A stretch of DNA of 64,000 nucleotides from an uncultured Oscillospiraceae bacterium (GCA_902492045.1 CABUKB010000005.1:1-64000); one strand, 5' to 3'; shown: positions 15,913-25,098, numbered from the stretch's first letter. Notes: generated from the sequence alone by a model not told the origin. Translations and numbers: made by a program.

Positions 15913-16476
15913 ATGAACGGGATCTTCGGAAAAAAGCAGGTGCTGCTGGCTACTTTGATCGTGGCGCTGGGACTGGCGGTGTATTTGAACTACTATTTTG
16001 CCAACAAGGCGCCGGCGCTTGAGACCGGGACCGGCACTTCTTCGAGCGATAAAAACCTGGGGGACGCCCAGTATGTCGGAAATCCGTCCACCGTCTCCGA
16101 CGGGGACACCAGTACGGCAGAAGATCCTTCCGACTATTTTGTGCAGACCCGCCTCAACCGGGAAAACGCCCGTCAGGAACAGATTGACCTGGTCAAAGAC
16201 ACCCTCAACGATGTCAAGGCGACCGACGAGATCAAGAAACAGGCGGCCGACAAAGTGGAAGCGATCACCAAGGCGATCGAACAGGAAAGCAAAATTGAGA
16301 GCCTGATCAAGGCGAAGGGATTTGCCGATTGCGTCGTGTACATAGAAGACACAAACTGCCAGGTGGTGGTACGCAGCGAGGGGCTGCAGGTGCAGGATAC
16401 GGTCCAGATCACCGAGATTGTCACCTCGCAGTCGGATATTACGGCGCAAAATATCAATATTGTTCCGGTAAATTGA
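15913..16476 (+). CDS. spoIIIAH: Stage III sporulation protein AH
   Basis: A 187-residue protein: TM at residues about 8-25 (VLLATLIVALGLAVYLNYYF), a disordered Ser/Thr-rich stretch, a long helical EAR-like region (ARQEQIDLVKDTLNDVKATDEIKKQAADKVEAI) and a C-terminal ring-building domain (ADCVVYIEDTNCQVVVRSEGL). It binds SpoIIQ across the septum; a spoIIQ-like gene lies 4.5 kb upstream. ATG 15913 is chosen because AAAGGA lies nine bases before it, while ATG 15904 touches that site. Confidence 0.95.
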   Translation: MNGIFGKKQVLLATLIVALGLAVYLNYYFANKAPALETGTGTSSSDKNLGDAQYVGNPSTVSDGDTSTAEDPSDYFVQTRLNRENARQEQIDLVKDTLNDVKATDEIKKQAADKVEAITKAIEQESKIESLIKAKGFADCVVYIEDTNCQVVVRSEGLQVQDTVQITEIVTSQSDITAQNINIVPVN

Positions 16477-16486
16477 GAAAAAAGAG

Positions 16487-16514
16487 TTGCCCTGGACGGA
16501 CTTTGTGGTATAAT
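16487..16514 (+). promoter_or_regulatory. Promoter for the asp23-nusB run
   Basis: TTGCCC (16487-16492), a 16-bp spacer and a perfect TATAAT (16509-16514) form a SigA-type promoter about 100 nt upstream of the Asp23 start. Confidence 0.65.
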
Positions 16515-16624
16515 AAGCTTGCCGTTTAGGCGTATGCCGGATTTTTCTGTCCGGCAGAAGGGACGGGGGCTTTTCAGGCCGCCGGCCGGAGCCTATACGA
16601 TTATCGTGCAAGGAGGCCATCGAC

Positions 16625-16990
16625 ATGGATGATAAAGGATACAAACCCTCCGAGGGCAGCTGCATTATATCGGAAGATGTGATCGCCACCATTGCCAGCA
16701 CCGCCGCGCTGGAGGTGCCGGGGGTGGCCAGCATGGCCCAACGGCCTACCGATATCCGGGGCTTAATCAGTTCCACTGCCGCCAAATCGGTCAAGGTTCT
16801 CAACAATGAAAACGAGACCATCATTGATGTGTATATCCATCTCCGCCTGGGAGTTCGAATTCAGGATGTGGCGGGAGCGGTGCAGCACGGCGTTAAGGTC
16901 GCGGTGCAGTCGATGACGGGCAAGCCCGTGACCAAGGTGAATGTGCATGTGGCGGGCATCGTTCTCGAAGAGGAAAAGGCGGAAGCCTGA
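16625..16990 (+). CDS. Asp23/Gls24 family envelope protein
   Basis: A 121-residue protein with the Asp23 signature: EGSCIISEDVIATIASTAALEVPGVASM at the N-terminus, VDVYIHLRLGVRIQDVAGAVQHGV in the middle and VTKVNVHVAGIV at the end. Members are membrane-associated and linked to envelope stress, often placed next to nusB as here. Start ATG follows AAGGAGG (16610-16616). Confidence 0.93.
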   Translation: MDDKGYKPSEGSCIISEDVIATIASTAALEVPGVASMAQRPTDIRGLISSTAAKSVKVLNNENETIIDVYIHLRLGVRIQDVAGAVQHGVKVAVQSMTGKPVTKVNVHVAGIVLEEEKAEA

Positions 16991-17113
16991 AAAACGGCGG
17001 CCACCCGGTAGAAGCGCGGACCCTCCGCAGGCATGTGGAGGGTCCTTGCCGTGCCGGGGGACGCCGCCTTTCCCTGTTTTGATCCATCGACGTTATTGAA
17101 AGGCGTGACGTAT

Positions 17114-17542
17114 ATGACGCGGCGGGAAGCGCGGGAACTGGCGTTTATTCTCCTGTTTGAAATGACCTTTACTGGTGATCCGATCCATATTCTGTACGGG
17201 AATGCGGCCGAGGCCCGGGACGTGGAAAACGACGCCTTCGCCTTGTCACTGGCGGAGGGGGCGGCGGCTCATCTCGCCGAGGAGGACGAGCTGATCTCCG
17301 CTTTTTCCCGTAAATGGAACAAGGACCGCCTTTCTCGAGTAGCCCTCTCGATCATGCGGCTGGCAATTTATGAGATGGAGTTTGAAGCGGATATCCCGGT
17401 GAGCGTGTCGATCAATGAAGCGGTCGAACTCGCGAAAAAATACGGCGGGGATGACGACGCGCCCTTTGTCAACGGCGTTTTGGGAGGCGTGGCCCGCCGG
17501 AGCGGCGGGCCGGTCGAGGCGGAAGAGCCGAAATCGGAATAA
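17114..17542 (+). CDS. nusB: Transcription antitermination factor NusB
   Basis: A 142-residue all-helical protein with the NusB ends: TRREARELAFILLFEM at the N-terminus and RLSRVALSIMRLAIYEMEF...SVSINEAVELAKKYGGDDDAPFVNGVLGGVAR at the C-terminus. With NusE/S10 it binds boxA RNA and supports rRNA antitermination. The ATG at 17114 lies 10 bases after GAAAGG; earlier in-frame codons give an unlikely leader. Confidence 0.95.
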   Translation: MTRREARELAFILLFEMTFTGDPIHILYGNAAEARDVENDAFALSLAEGAAAHLAEEDELISAFSRKWNKDRLSRVALSIMRLAIYEMEFEADIPVSVSINEAVELAKKYGGDDDAPFVNGVLGGVARRSGGPVEAEEPKSE

Positions 17543-17556
17543 GGGGCGCGGTCGTT

Positions 17557-18519
17557 GTGGGACTGTATGTGGGGCTGGATACCAGCAATTACACCACCTC
17601 CGCCGCCGCGTTTGATGTTCAGGCGGACCGGATGTGGCAAGTCAAGCGGCCGCTTCCCGTGAAGGAGGGTGAACTGGGGCTGCGTCAAAGCGACGCGGTT
17701 TTCCACCACACCCGTCAGCTTCCGGATGTACTCGAACAACTGATGGCGGAATCCGGATGCCCTTCTCGTGGAATCGACGGCGTGGCGGCTTCCGACCGCC
17801 CACGGCAGGCCGAGGGATCCTATATGCCCTGCTTTTTGGCCGGGGCCGGGACAGGCCGGTCTCTCGCGGCCGTGACGGGGGCGCCGTTTTACCGGTTTTC
17901 CCATCAGCAGGGGCATGTGGCCGCCGCGGCATACGGGGCGGAGAAGACCGAGTGGCTCCATCGCCGTTTTCTGGCGTTTCACGTGTCGGGCGGGACGACC
18001 GATGCACTGCTCGTCGACCCCGACGCGCAGACGGTCCTTCACTGCGAAACCGTTGGCTCATCCCTGGATTTGAAAGCCGGACAACTGATCGACCGGGTGG
18101 GGCGGTCCTTGGGTCTGCCGTTTCCGGCGGGTCCGGCGCTTGAACGGCTGGCTTTGGGCGGCAGTGGCGTGTACCGGCCCCATCCGGCGCTGGAAGATGG
18201 AAACTGCCACTTGTCCGGGGTGGAGAATCAGTGCCGTGACCGGTTGGCCCGGGGAGAGGCACCGGAGGAGGTCGCCCGGTTTTGCCTGTTCAGCGTGCTC
18301 GCGGCTTTGGATGGGATGACGGCGGCGCTGCTTCGGCGGTTCGGCGACCTGCCCCTCCTGTATGCGGGAGGGGTCATGTCGAACACGTTGATTCGGCGCG
18401 GACTCGAAGAGCGGTACGGCGGGGTCTTCGCGCCGCCGGCCTATTCCGCCGACAATGCGGCGGGAATCGCCTATCTCGCGGCGGTCCAGTCCGCGCGCCG
18501 GGCTACATACGGCTCATGA
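17557..18519 (+). CDS. TsaD/Kae1-family paralogue (M22-like, ASKHA fold)
   Basis: A 320-residue protein of the TsaD superfamily, which normally makes tRNA t6A37. It starts with the ASKHA phosphate loop GLYVGLDTSNYTTSAA, keeps the metal motif H116-QQG-H120 (SHQQGHVAAA), a second phosphate block FHVSGGTTDALL, and the C-terminal LLYAGGVMSN and YSADNAAGIAYLAA motifs. It is clearly diverged from canonical TsaD, which is usually about 335-350 residues with TTALAIVD-like and HMEGH motifs. A separate true tsaD is expected elsewhere. A GTG start is used. It sits between nusB and xseA, where folD is often found. Exact role unknown. Confidence 0.8.
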   Translation: MGLYVGLDTSNYTTSAAAFDVQADRMWQVKRPLPVKEGELGLRQSDAVFHHTRQLPDVLEQLMAESGCPSRGIDGVAASDRPRQAEGSYMPCFLAGAGTGRSLAAVTGAPFYRFSHQQGHVAAAAYGAEKTEWLHRRFLAFHVSGGTTDALLVDPDAQTVLHCETVGSSLDLKAGQLIDRVGRSLGLPFPAGPALERLALGGSGVYRPHPALEDGNCHLSGVENQCRDRLARGEAPEEVARFCLFSVLAALDGMTAALLRRFGDLPLLYAGGVMSNTLIRRGLEERYGGVFAPPAYSADNAAGIAYLAAVQSARRATYGS

Positions 18520-18559
18520 TGTTTCCATGGCGGGAATCCAAACGGGACAGGAGGCAGTT

Positions 18560-19834
18560 ATGCAGGAAGCGGAAAGGGGGAAGCCGGCGCGGGTTCTATC
18601 CGTCAGCCAGCTCAACCGGTATGTCAAGTCCCTGCTCGAAGGGGATCCGAACCTGGCGGGGGTGTACATCAGCGGAGAGATCAGCAATTTTACCAATCAC
18701 ATCCGCTCAGGGCATTTTTATCTGTCCCTCAAAGACGAGGGGGCGGTGGTCAAGGCCGTCATGTTCCGCGCTTGTGCCTCCAAGGTGCCGTTTATGCCGG
18801 AAAACGGGATGAAAGTGATTGTAAAAGCGCGGGTATCCCTGTATGATAAAGACGGTTCTTACCAAATCTATATAGAGGAGATGCAGCCCGACGGGGTGGG
18901 CGCGCTGCAGGTGGCCTATGAACAACTGAAGACGAAACTGGCCGCCGAGGGCTTGTTTGATGAAAAGCGCAAACGGCCTCTGCCGGCCTATCCTTCCCTG
19001 ATCGGGGTCATGACCTCCCCGACGGGGGCGGCGGTGCGGGATATCCTCCATATTCTAAGGCGGCGGTATCCCTATGCGGCGGTCCTGTTTGCCCCTGTGC
19101 TGGTGCAGGGGGAGGGGGCGCCCGCCCAGTTGGTGGATGCATTAAAACGGTTTGCGGCGCTCAAACAGGCCGGTTCCAAATACGCGCCGGATGTGCTGAT
19201 AATCGGGCGGGGCGGCGGGTCTATCGAGGAACTTTGGGCTTTCAACGATGAACAGGTGGCCCGCACCGTGGCGGCCTCCCCGATTCCCGTCATATCGGCG
19301 GTGGGGCATGAAACCGATTTTACCATCTGCGATTTTGCCGCCGATCTCCGGGCCCCCACCCCATCCGCAGCGGCCGAACTGGCGGTGCCCGACACCCGGC
19401 AGCTGCTTGGCCGGTTGGCGCAGATGCAAGCGCGGATCCTGCAGGGGGCGGCCGCGCATATCCGGCAGGAGCGCCGGAGGCTCGAACAGCTGGCAGCCCG
19501 GCGATGTCTGAAAACCCCCCTTTTTTATGTGGAAGAACGGAGTATGCGGCTCGATTACACGGCGAAGGCGTTTGCGCGGGCGGCCGGCCTTTGTATCACC
19601 AAGGCCGAGCGCCGTCTGGCCGGCGCGGCGGGCAAGCTGGATGCGCTCAGTCCCCTCAAGGTGATGTCCCGTGGTTATGCGATCCCGGTCTCGGAGGCGG
19701 GGACGGTGATCCGTTCGGCAGAAGAGATTCGCCCGGGGGACCGGTTGACCCTCCGTCTGTCCGACGGACGGGTGGATTGCGAAGCAAAACGGGCTGTCGT
19801 GGATGGGAAGGCGGCAGCCCGGCAAGGAAGGTGA
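18560..19834 (+). CDS. xseA: Exodeoxyribonuclease VII large subunit
   Basis: A 424-residue protein with an N-terminal OB fold (VLSVSQLNRYVKSLLEGDPNLAG..., GEISNFTNHIRSGHFYLSLKDE), and the catalytic domain with PLPAYPSLIGVMTSPTGAAVRDI, DVLIIGRGGGSIEELWAFNDE and PVISAVGHETDFTICDFAADLRAPTPSAAAE. A coiled-coil region follows, and a final SPLKVMSRGYAI. It degrades single-stranded DNA with XseB. The ATG at 18560 follows AGGAGGCAG. Confidence 0.97.
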   Translation: MQEAERGKPARVLSVSQLNRYVKSLLEGDPNLAGVYISGEISNFTNHIRSGHFYLSLKDEGAVVKAVMFRACASKVPFMPENGMKVIVKARVSLYDKDGSYQIYIEEMQPDGVGALQVAYEQLKTKLAAEGLFDEKRKRPLPAYPSLIGVMTSPTGAAVRDILHILRRRYPYAAVLFAPVLVQGEGAPAQLVDALKRFAALKQAGSKYAPDVLIIGRGGGSIEELWAFNDEQVARTVAASPIPVISAVGHETDFTICDFAADLRAPTPSAAAELAVPDTRQLLGRLAQMQARILQGAAAHIRQERRRLEQLAARRCLKTPLFYVEERSMRLDYTAKAFARAAGLCITKAERRLAGAAGKLDALSPLKVMSRGYAIPVSEAGTVIRSAEEIRPGDRLTLRLSDGRVDCEAKRAVVDGKAAARQGR

Positions 19835-19838
19835 AAGC

Positions 19839-20102
19839 ATGGCGGAAAAACTGTCTTTTGAAAAGGCGATGGCCCGGCTTGAACAGATTGTGAGCCTGTT
19901 GGAAAACGGGGGCTGCACCCTGGACGAGTCTTTGAAATTGTTTGAAGAGGGAACGAAACTGACGGCTTCCTGCACCAAAGCCCTGAACGAAGCCGAACAG
20001 AAAATCGTCAAGCTGACCGCCGTCGAACAGGCGGAAGGCATCCGAGAGCCCGAGGCCGTCCAGACACCCGGCGGCACGGCGGAAGGGCGGGACGATTGTT
20101 GA
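19839..20102 (+). CDS. xseB: Exodeoxyribonuclease VII small subunit
   Basis: An 87-residue helical protein with the XseB signature (LSFEKAMARLEQIVSLLENGGCTLDESLKLFEEGTKL). It begins four bases after xseA with AAGGAAGG upstream and its stop overlaps the ispA start. The C-terminal tail after about residue 65 is variable. Confidence 0.96.
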   Translation: MAEKLSFEKAMARLEQIVSLLENGGCTLDESLKLFEEGTKLTASCTKALNEAEQKIVKLTAVEQAEGIREPEAVQTPGGTAEGRDDC

Positions 20103-20995
20103 GCGGGTTTTATACGCCAGTGCTGGATGGACACCGCCGGGCGGTAGAAAAGGCTTTGCCGGAGTTTTTGCCCGTGGGGACTCCTCCTCAGACGACGGTC
20201 GTGCAGGCGATGCGGTACGCCTGTTCCGAGGGGGGGAAGCGCCTGCGCCCCGTGTTGACTTTGGAGTTCTGCCGCTTGTGCTGCGGGGAGGCCGAACGGG
20301 CCATGCCTTTTGCGGCGGCTGTGGAGATGGTGCATTCCTATTCGCTTGTCCATGACGATATGCCCTGCATGGACGACAGTCCGCTGCGCCGCGGCAAGCC
20401 GTCGGTTCATGCGGCTTTCGGAGAGGATATGGCGCTTCTCGCCGGGGATGGTCTGCTCAATTTGGCGTTTGAAACCATGTTGAATCCGGCCGGATGGCCG
20501 GATGTTCCGGCCGGCCGGGTGTTATCCGCCGCCTACGCGCTTGCGAGAGCGGCCGGGATCTATGGGATGGTAGGCGGCCAGGCCATTGATCTGGAAAGCG
20601 AAGGGCGCGCGATTGACCTGGACCGGCTGCGCGTTCTGCAGGAGGGAAAGACCGCCGCGCTGATGGCGGCGGCCTGTGAAGCGGGGTGTATCATCGGAGG
20701 AGGGGAAGAGGCGCAGGCGGACGCCGCGCGGCGGTATGGCCTGCACATCGGTTTGTGTTTTCAAATGATTGATGATATACTGGACGTGACGGCGACATCC
20801 GAGCAGCTGGGAAAACCGGTGGGCAGCGACGCGTCGAACGAGAAGACGACGTATGTCTCCCTGCTCGGGCTGGACGGGACCCAACGGTTGGCACGGGAAC
20901 ACACGGAGTCCGCCATCGAGGCGCTTGCGGCGTTTCCGCAGGATACGGAGGATTTGCGCCTGCTGGCCAATCGCCTGCTCAATCGTACCCGATAA
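20096..20995 (+). CDS. ispA: Farnesyl diphosphate (polyprenyl) synthase
   Basis: A 299-residue trans-prenyltransferase. It has the first Asp-rich motif in HDDMPCMDDSPLRRGKPSVH, the second in FQMIDDILDVT, plus EGGKRLRPVL near the start and GSDASNEKTTYVSLLG near the end. It condenses IPP with DMAPP/GPP. It begins at a TTG (20096, or 20099) overlapping the xseB stop. dxs and, much further on, ispE supply the same DXP-derived isoprenoid pathway. Confidence 0.95.
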   Translation: MLSGFYTPVLDGHRRAVEKALPEFLPVGTPPQTTVVQAMRYACSEGGKRLRPVLTLEFCRLCCGEAERAMPFAAAVEMVHSYSLVHDDMPCMDDSPLRRGKPSVHAAFGEDMALLAGDGLLNLAFETMLNPAGWPDVPAGRVLSAAYALARAAGIYGMVGGQAIDLESEGRAIDLDRLRVLQEGKTAALMAAACEAGCIIGGGEEAQADAARRYGLHIGLCFQMIDDILDVTATSEQLGKPVGSDASNEKTTYVSLLGLDGTQRLAREHTESAIEALAAFPQDTEDLRLLANRLLNRTR

Positions 20996-21026
20996 CGCCG
21001 CTTGCGACCGAAAGGCGTGAAATGGA

Positions 21027-21506
21027 ATGTATCTCATCCGAGAATTTTTTGCCAACCGGGTGCTGTTCGCCGCGGTTCTGGGCTGGTTATGTGCCCAGGT
21101 GCTCAAGCTCATCATCACCGCCTGCCTGACCAGAAAGTGGAATGTGGAGCGTCTCTGGGGAGCCGGCGGCATGCCCAGCGCTCATTCGTCCATGGTCTGC
21201 GCCCTGACGATATCGGTCGCCCGGTTTTACGGTGTCTCGGATCCGCTTTTTGCCCTGGCGGTGATGTTCGCCTTCGTCACCATGTACGACGCGATGGGCG
21301 TCCGGCGGGAGGCGGGGGAGCACGCCCGCCTGCTGAACAAATACTTGAATGAGATTGAAACCAAGAATGCCGATGTGAATGGAGACGGCGTTCCCGATAA
21401 GGAAGTCACGGAGATTGATTTAAAAGAATTTATCGGACACACGCCACTGGAGGTTTTGGGCGGTGTGCTGCTGGGGATTCTGATCGGGATGATCGTGCCG
21501 GCGTGA
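21027..21506 (+). CDS. DUF212 / divergent PAP2 family membrane protein
   Basis: A 159-residue protein of the YuiD type with the PAP2-like signature WGAGGMPSAHSSMVCALT and FVTMYDAMGVRREAGEHARLLN. TM segments lie at about 10-30, 50-85 and 138-158. Family members are thought to act on lipid or prenyl phosphates; this fits its place between ispA and dxs, though activity is unproven. A hydrophilic insert (ETKNADVNGDGVPDKEVTEIDLKE) precedes the last TM. Confidence 0.88.
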   Translation: MYLIREFFANRVLFAAVLGWLCAQVLKLIITACLTRKWNVERLWGAGGMPSAHSSMVCALTISVARFYGVSDPLFALAVMFAFVTMYDAMGVRREAGEHARLLNKYLNEIETKNADVNGDGVPDKEVTEIDLKEFIGHTPLEVLGGVLLGILIGMIVPA

Positions 21507-21546
21507 CGGCACGTGCCGGCAACTGCAAGGAAACGAGGCTTGGCCC

Positions 21547-23418
21547 ATGAAATTGTCGCTTGAGCAGATCCATTCCCCCGACGATATACGCAAAATGGCG
21601 CCGAACGAACTGGAGGATCTGTGTACCTTACTGCGGAAGACCTTGATACAAACGGTTTCCAAGACGGGTGGGCATTTGTCCTCCAACCTCGGGGTGGTGG
21701 AACTGACGGTTGCGCTGCACAAAATGTTCGATACCCCCCGCGACCGTATCGTCTGGGATGTGGGGCACCAGTGTTATGCCCATAAACTGCTGACGGGACG
21801 ATACGGGCGGTTCGGCACCCTTAGGCAAACCGGGGGGATTTCGGGGTTCCCCAAGCCGGAGGAGAGCGAGTACGATACCTTCATCGCCGGTCACAGCAGC
21901 ACCGCCGTCTCAGCGGCGAACGGGATGGCCAAGGCCAAAGCCCTGTCCGGAGACGGCGGCTATGTGGTGGCGGTGCTGGGGGACGGCGCCATGACCGGCG
22001 GGCTGGCCTATGAAGGGTTGAGCAACGCGGGACGCAGCTCCGACCGGTTGATCGTGGTCCTCAACGACAACCGGATGTCCATCAGCAAAAACGTCGGGTT
22101 TGTCGCCCGCCATCTGGCCACGCTGCGCTCCCGGCCCCGGTATGTGCGTTTCAAAATGGGGGTCAGCAACCTGATCGCCCGTATTCCCCTGATCGGCAAA
22201 CCCGTCCAGCGGATGATTGTGTGGGTGAAATCCCGGCTGAAAAACGCGCTGTATCACAGCAGCACGCTGTTTGAGGAGATGGGGTTCTACTATCTCGGAC
22301 CGGTGGACGGGCATAATCTTCATGATCTGACAATCGCCCTGCAAACGGCCAAAAATCTCAGCCGGCCGGTCCTGCTGCATGTGGAGACGGTCAAGGGGCA
22401 GGGCTACAGCTTTGCCATGCAGAATCCCGATACCTACCACGGCGTGTCGGGGTTTGACATTGAAACCGGGAAAACGCCGCCGTCTTCCAAATCCTTTTCC
22501 TCGACCATGGCCGAGGGGCTGTGCCGTCTGGCCCAGGAGGACTTGCGGATCTGCGCCATCACCGCCGCCATGAAGAGCGGAACCGGCCTGACCAAATTTG
22601 CCGAACGCTTCCCGGTCCGTTTCTTTGATGTGGGAATCGCGGAGGAACATGCCGTGACCTTTGCTTCCGGGTTGGCCACCGGCGGGATGCTCCCGGTTTT
22701 TGCTGTGTATTCCACCTTCCTGCAGCGGTGTTACGACCAGATACTCAACGACACGTCCATCATGAACAACCATATCGTCCTGGCGGTGGACCGGGCCGGC
22801 ATAGTGCCGGATGACGGGGAAACCCATCAGGGGGTCTTCGACGTGCCGTTCCTAACCACCATCCCCCACGTGACCATCTACAGTCCCTCCACCTTTGCGG
22901 AGCTGGATATCTGCCTGAAACAGGCGCTGTATGACGCATCCGGGATCGCGGCGGTGCGGTATCCAAAGGGAGGGGAGCTGCCCGGCTGTGAGGGATTTGA
23001 ACCGGATTATAAGCCGTATACCCATCTGGTAAACCCCAAAGCCCGGACGCTGCTGATCACCTATGGCCGTCTATTTTCTTATGCGCTCATTGCTGCGAGA
23101 GAGTTGTCAAACGCGGGGGTGCCGGTTTCGCTGCTCAAGCTGACGCGCATCTGGCCGCTGCCGGAGGAATGTGAAACTGCCGCCGGGGAATACGGCCGGG
23201 TATTCTTTTTTGAAGAGGGAAGCCGCCAGGGAGGGATTGGCCAGCATCTGCAAAGCCGGCTGCTGGAAACCGGCTTCCAGGGGGATTTTTACCTGCGGGC
23301 CATTGATGAGTTCCTTCCGGCCTGTTCCGTCTCGGCGGGCTTCCGCCGGACAGGGCTGGATGTGGACGGCATGATAAAGGCGGTACGGGAGGCGGAACCC
23401 CATGGACGGCCGGACTAA
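21547..23418 (+). CDS. dxs: 1-deoxy-D-xylulose-5-phosphate synthase
   Basis: A 623-residue transketolase-like enzyme that joins pyruvate and glyceraldehyde 3-phosphate in the first DXP-pathway step. It has the TPP-binding motif starting GDGAMTGG and ending VLNDN, the substrate site HSSTAVSAANGMA, DVGIAEEHAVTFASGLA with the catalytic Glu, and DRAGIVPDDGETHQGVFD. Length fits the family. The ATG at 21547 follows AAACGAGGC. The 3' end overlaps tlyA by 17 bases. Confidence 0.97.
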   Translation: MKLSLEQIHSPDDIRKMAPNELEDLCTLLRKTLIQTVSKTGGHLSSNLGVVELTVALHKMFDTPRDRIVWDVGHQCYAHKLLTGRYGRFGTLRQTGGISGFPKPEESEYDTFIAGHSSTAVSAANGMAKAKALSGDGGYVVAVLGDGAMTGGLAYEGLSNAGRSSDRLIVVLNDNRMSISKNVGFVARHLATLRSRPRYVRFKMGVSNLIARIPLIGKPVQRMIVWVKSRLKNALYHSSTLFEEMGFYYLGPVDGHNLHDLTIALQTAKNLSRPVLLHVETVKGQGYSFAMQNPDTYHGVSGFDIETGKTPPSSKSFSSTMAEGLCRLAQEDLRICAITAAMKSGTGLTKFAERFPVRFFDVGIAEEHAVTFASGLATGGMLPVFAVYSTFLQRCYDQILNDTSIMNNHIVLAVDRAGIVPDDGETHQGVFDVPFLTTIPHVTIYSPSTFAELDICLKQALYDASGIAAVRYPKGGELPGCEGFEPDYKPYTHLVNPKARTLLITYGRLFSYALIAARELSNAGVPVSLLKLTRIWPLPEECETAAGEYGRVFFFEEGSRQGGIGQHLQSRLLETGFQGDFYLRAIDEFLPACSVSAGFRRTGLDVDGMIKAVREAEPHGRPD

Positions 23419-24232
23419 ACGCCTGGATGCCCTGCTGGTGGAAAAAGGGCTGGCCTCCGGTCGGGAACGGGCCAAGGAGCAGATCCGCGCCGGACAGGTC
23501 TTTGTGGATGGGCGGGCGGTGGTCAAGCCCTCTGCGCAGGTGGACGGCGACGCGGATATTCGGTGTGAGGGGGGCTGTCCGTATGTCGGAAGGGGCGGCC
23601 TGAAACTGGAAAAGGCGGTGCGAGAGGTACCGCTCCAACTCGAGGGAAGGACCGCCCTGGATATCGGGGCTTCCACCGGGGGATTCACCGATTGCATGCT
23701 CCGTTTTGGCGCCGCCAAGGTTTACGCCGTGGACGTGGGTCACGGCCAGCTTCATCCGTCCCTGCGCACCGATCCCCGGGTGGTCAGCCTCGAAGGGGTC
23801 GATGTGCGGTCGGAACGGATGGCGGCCGCCGTTCCGCAGGGAACGGCAACGTTTGCGGCAGCAGATGTTTCCTTTATCTCCGAAAAGGCTGTTCTTCCTT
23901 ACCTTTTGCCCTACCTCGCGCCGTCCGCGAGGCTTGTGGTTTTGATTAAACCGCAATTTGAAGCCGGCCGGCCGGCGGTCGGCAAGAACGGCGTGGTGCG
24001 GGATCCCCGGGTTCACCGCCGGGTTTTGGACGGGATGCTCCGGTATTTTGCCGGGGAAGGGCTTCGTCTCGACTGGCTGTCCCATTCTCCGGTGACGGGC
24101 GGAGAGGGGAACATCGAATATCTGGCGGCGCTGACCGCTCCCCCGGTATCCGGCACACCCCTGTTCCCGGATACGGAAGCGGTGGTGGAAAGGGCATTTT
24201 CCTCTTTTTCCCGCCGCCTGAATCCTGTTTAA
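23402..24232 (+). CDS. tlyA: TlyA-family rRNA 2'-O-methyltransferase
   Basis: A 276-residue protein: S4 RNA-binding domain at residues about 5-65 (KRLDALLVEKGLASGRERAKEQIRAGQVFVDG), then an FtsJ-like methyltransferase with the SAM motif ALDIGASTGGFTDCMLRFGA and the catalytic-type VVLIKPQFEAGR (Lys). TlyA modifies cytidines in rRNA; haemolytic activity reported for some members is secondary. Its start lies inside the dxs end. Confidence 0.93.
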   Translation: MDGRTKRLDALLVEKGLASGRERAKEQIRAGQVFVDGRAVVKPSAQVDGDADIRCEGGCPYVGRGGLKLEKAVREVPLQLEGRTALDIGASTGGFTDCMLRFGAAKVYAVDVGHGQLHPSLRTDPRVVSLEGVDVRSERMAAAVPQGTATFAAADVSFISEKAVLPYLLPYLAPSARLVVLIKPQFEAGRPAVGKNGVVRDPRVHRRVLDGMLRYFAGEGLRLDWLSHSPVTGGEGNIEYLAALTAPPVSGTPLFPDTEAVVERAFSSFSRRLNPV

Positions 24233-24246
24233 AAGGAGGATCTCCC

Positions 24247-25080
24247 ATGCGGATTGCCGTGCTGCCGAACGCGCGCGCGTCGGGTGTGCGCGAGGCGCTC
24301 CCCCGCGTCTGTGACGCGTTGCGAAAACTGGGCGCCGAGGTGCTGCTGCCGGATGAAGGGGATGGTTTCCCCAGCCCGAATGCCGATGCGCTCATTCGGA
24401 AAAGCGCCGTGGCGGTCGCCCTGGGCGGGGACGGCACCATCATTCATACCGCCAAGCGCGCGGCCATCTGCGGCCGGGCCGTCCTGGGCATAAACTGCGG
24501 ACGCCTCGGGTTCATGGCGGGCCTTGAAGCGGATGAACTCACCAAACTTCCGGCGCTGATCCGGGGAGAATACACCGTGGAAAAACGGATGCTGCTGGAA
24601 ATCGCCGTTCGTTCGGATACAGGAAAAGCGGCCCGTTACTGCGCCTTAAACGAGGCGGTGGTTTCCCGTGGCTCGCTGTCCCGGATGATTGAGCTGGAGG
24701 TTGCCAACCGGGGGGAACAGGTGGCCCGTTACCGGGCCGACGGCGTGATTGTAGCGACTCCGACCGGCTCGACCGCGTATTCCCTTTCGGCGGGGGGGCC
24801 GGTGATTGATCCGGCCATGCGCTGTCTGCTGATGACGCCGATATGCCCCCATTCTCTCTATACCCGTTCCTATCTGTTCGATGAGAATGCGGCACTGTCT
24901 ATCCGCCCGGCGGGAAACCCGGACGCGTCGGTTTATCTGACCGTGGATGGGGAGGAGGCGGTTCCCCTCGGCAGGGGGGAGGAAGTCCTCCTTTCCAGGG
25001 CCGAAACGGAGGCTTGCCTGATTATGCTGGGGCGCAAGCCCTTTTACGAGGTGCTCAACCGCAAACTGATGAACCGCTGA
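24247..25080 (+). CDS. nadK: NAD kinase
   Basis: A 277-residue NAD+/ATP phosphotransferase making NADP+. Conserved blocks: AVALGGDGTIIHTAKRA (GGDG), GINCGRLGFMAGLE, ALNEAVVSRG (NE/D), and TPTGSTAYSLSAGGP. The ATG at 24247 follows AAAGGAGGATCTCCC. It belongs to the tlyA-nadK-argR-recN run that is conserved across Firmicutes. Confidence 0.97.
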   Translation: MRIAVLPNARASGVREALPRVCDALRKLGAEVLLPDEGDGFPSPNADALIRKSAVAVALGGDGTIIHTAKRAAICGRAVLGINCGRLGFMAGLEADELTKLPALIRGEYTVEKRMLLEIAVRSDTGKAARYCALNEAVVSRGSLSRMIELEVANRGEQVARYRADGVIVATPTGSTAYSLSAGGPVIDPAMRCLLMTPICPHSLYTRSYLFDENAALSIRPAGNPDASVYLTVDGEEAVPLGRGEEVLLSRAETEACLIMLGRKPFYEVLNRKLMNR

Positions 25081-25098
25081 GGAAAGGCAGGGACAGCG

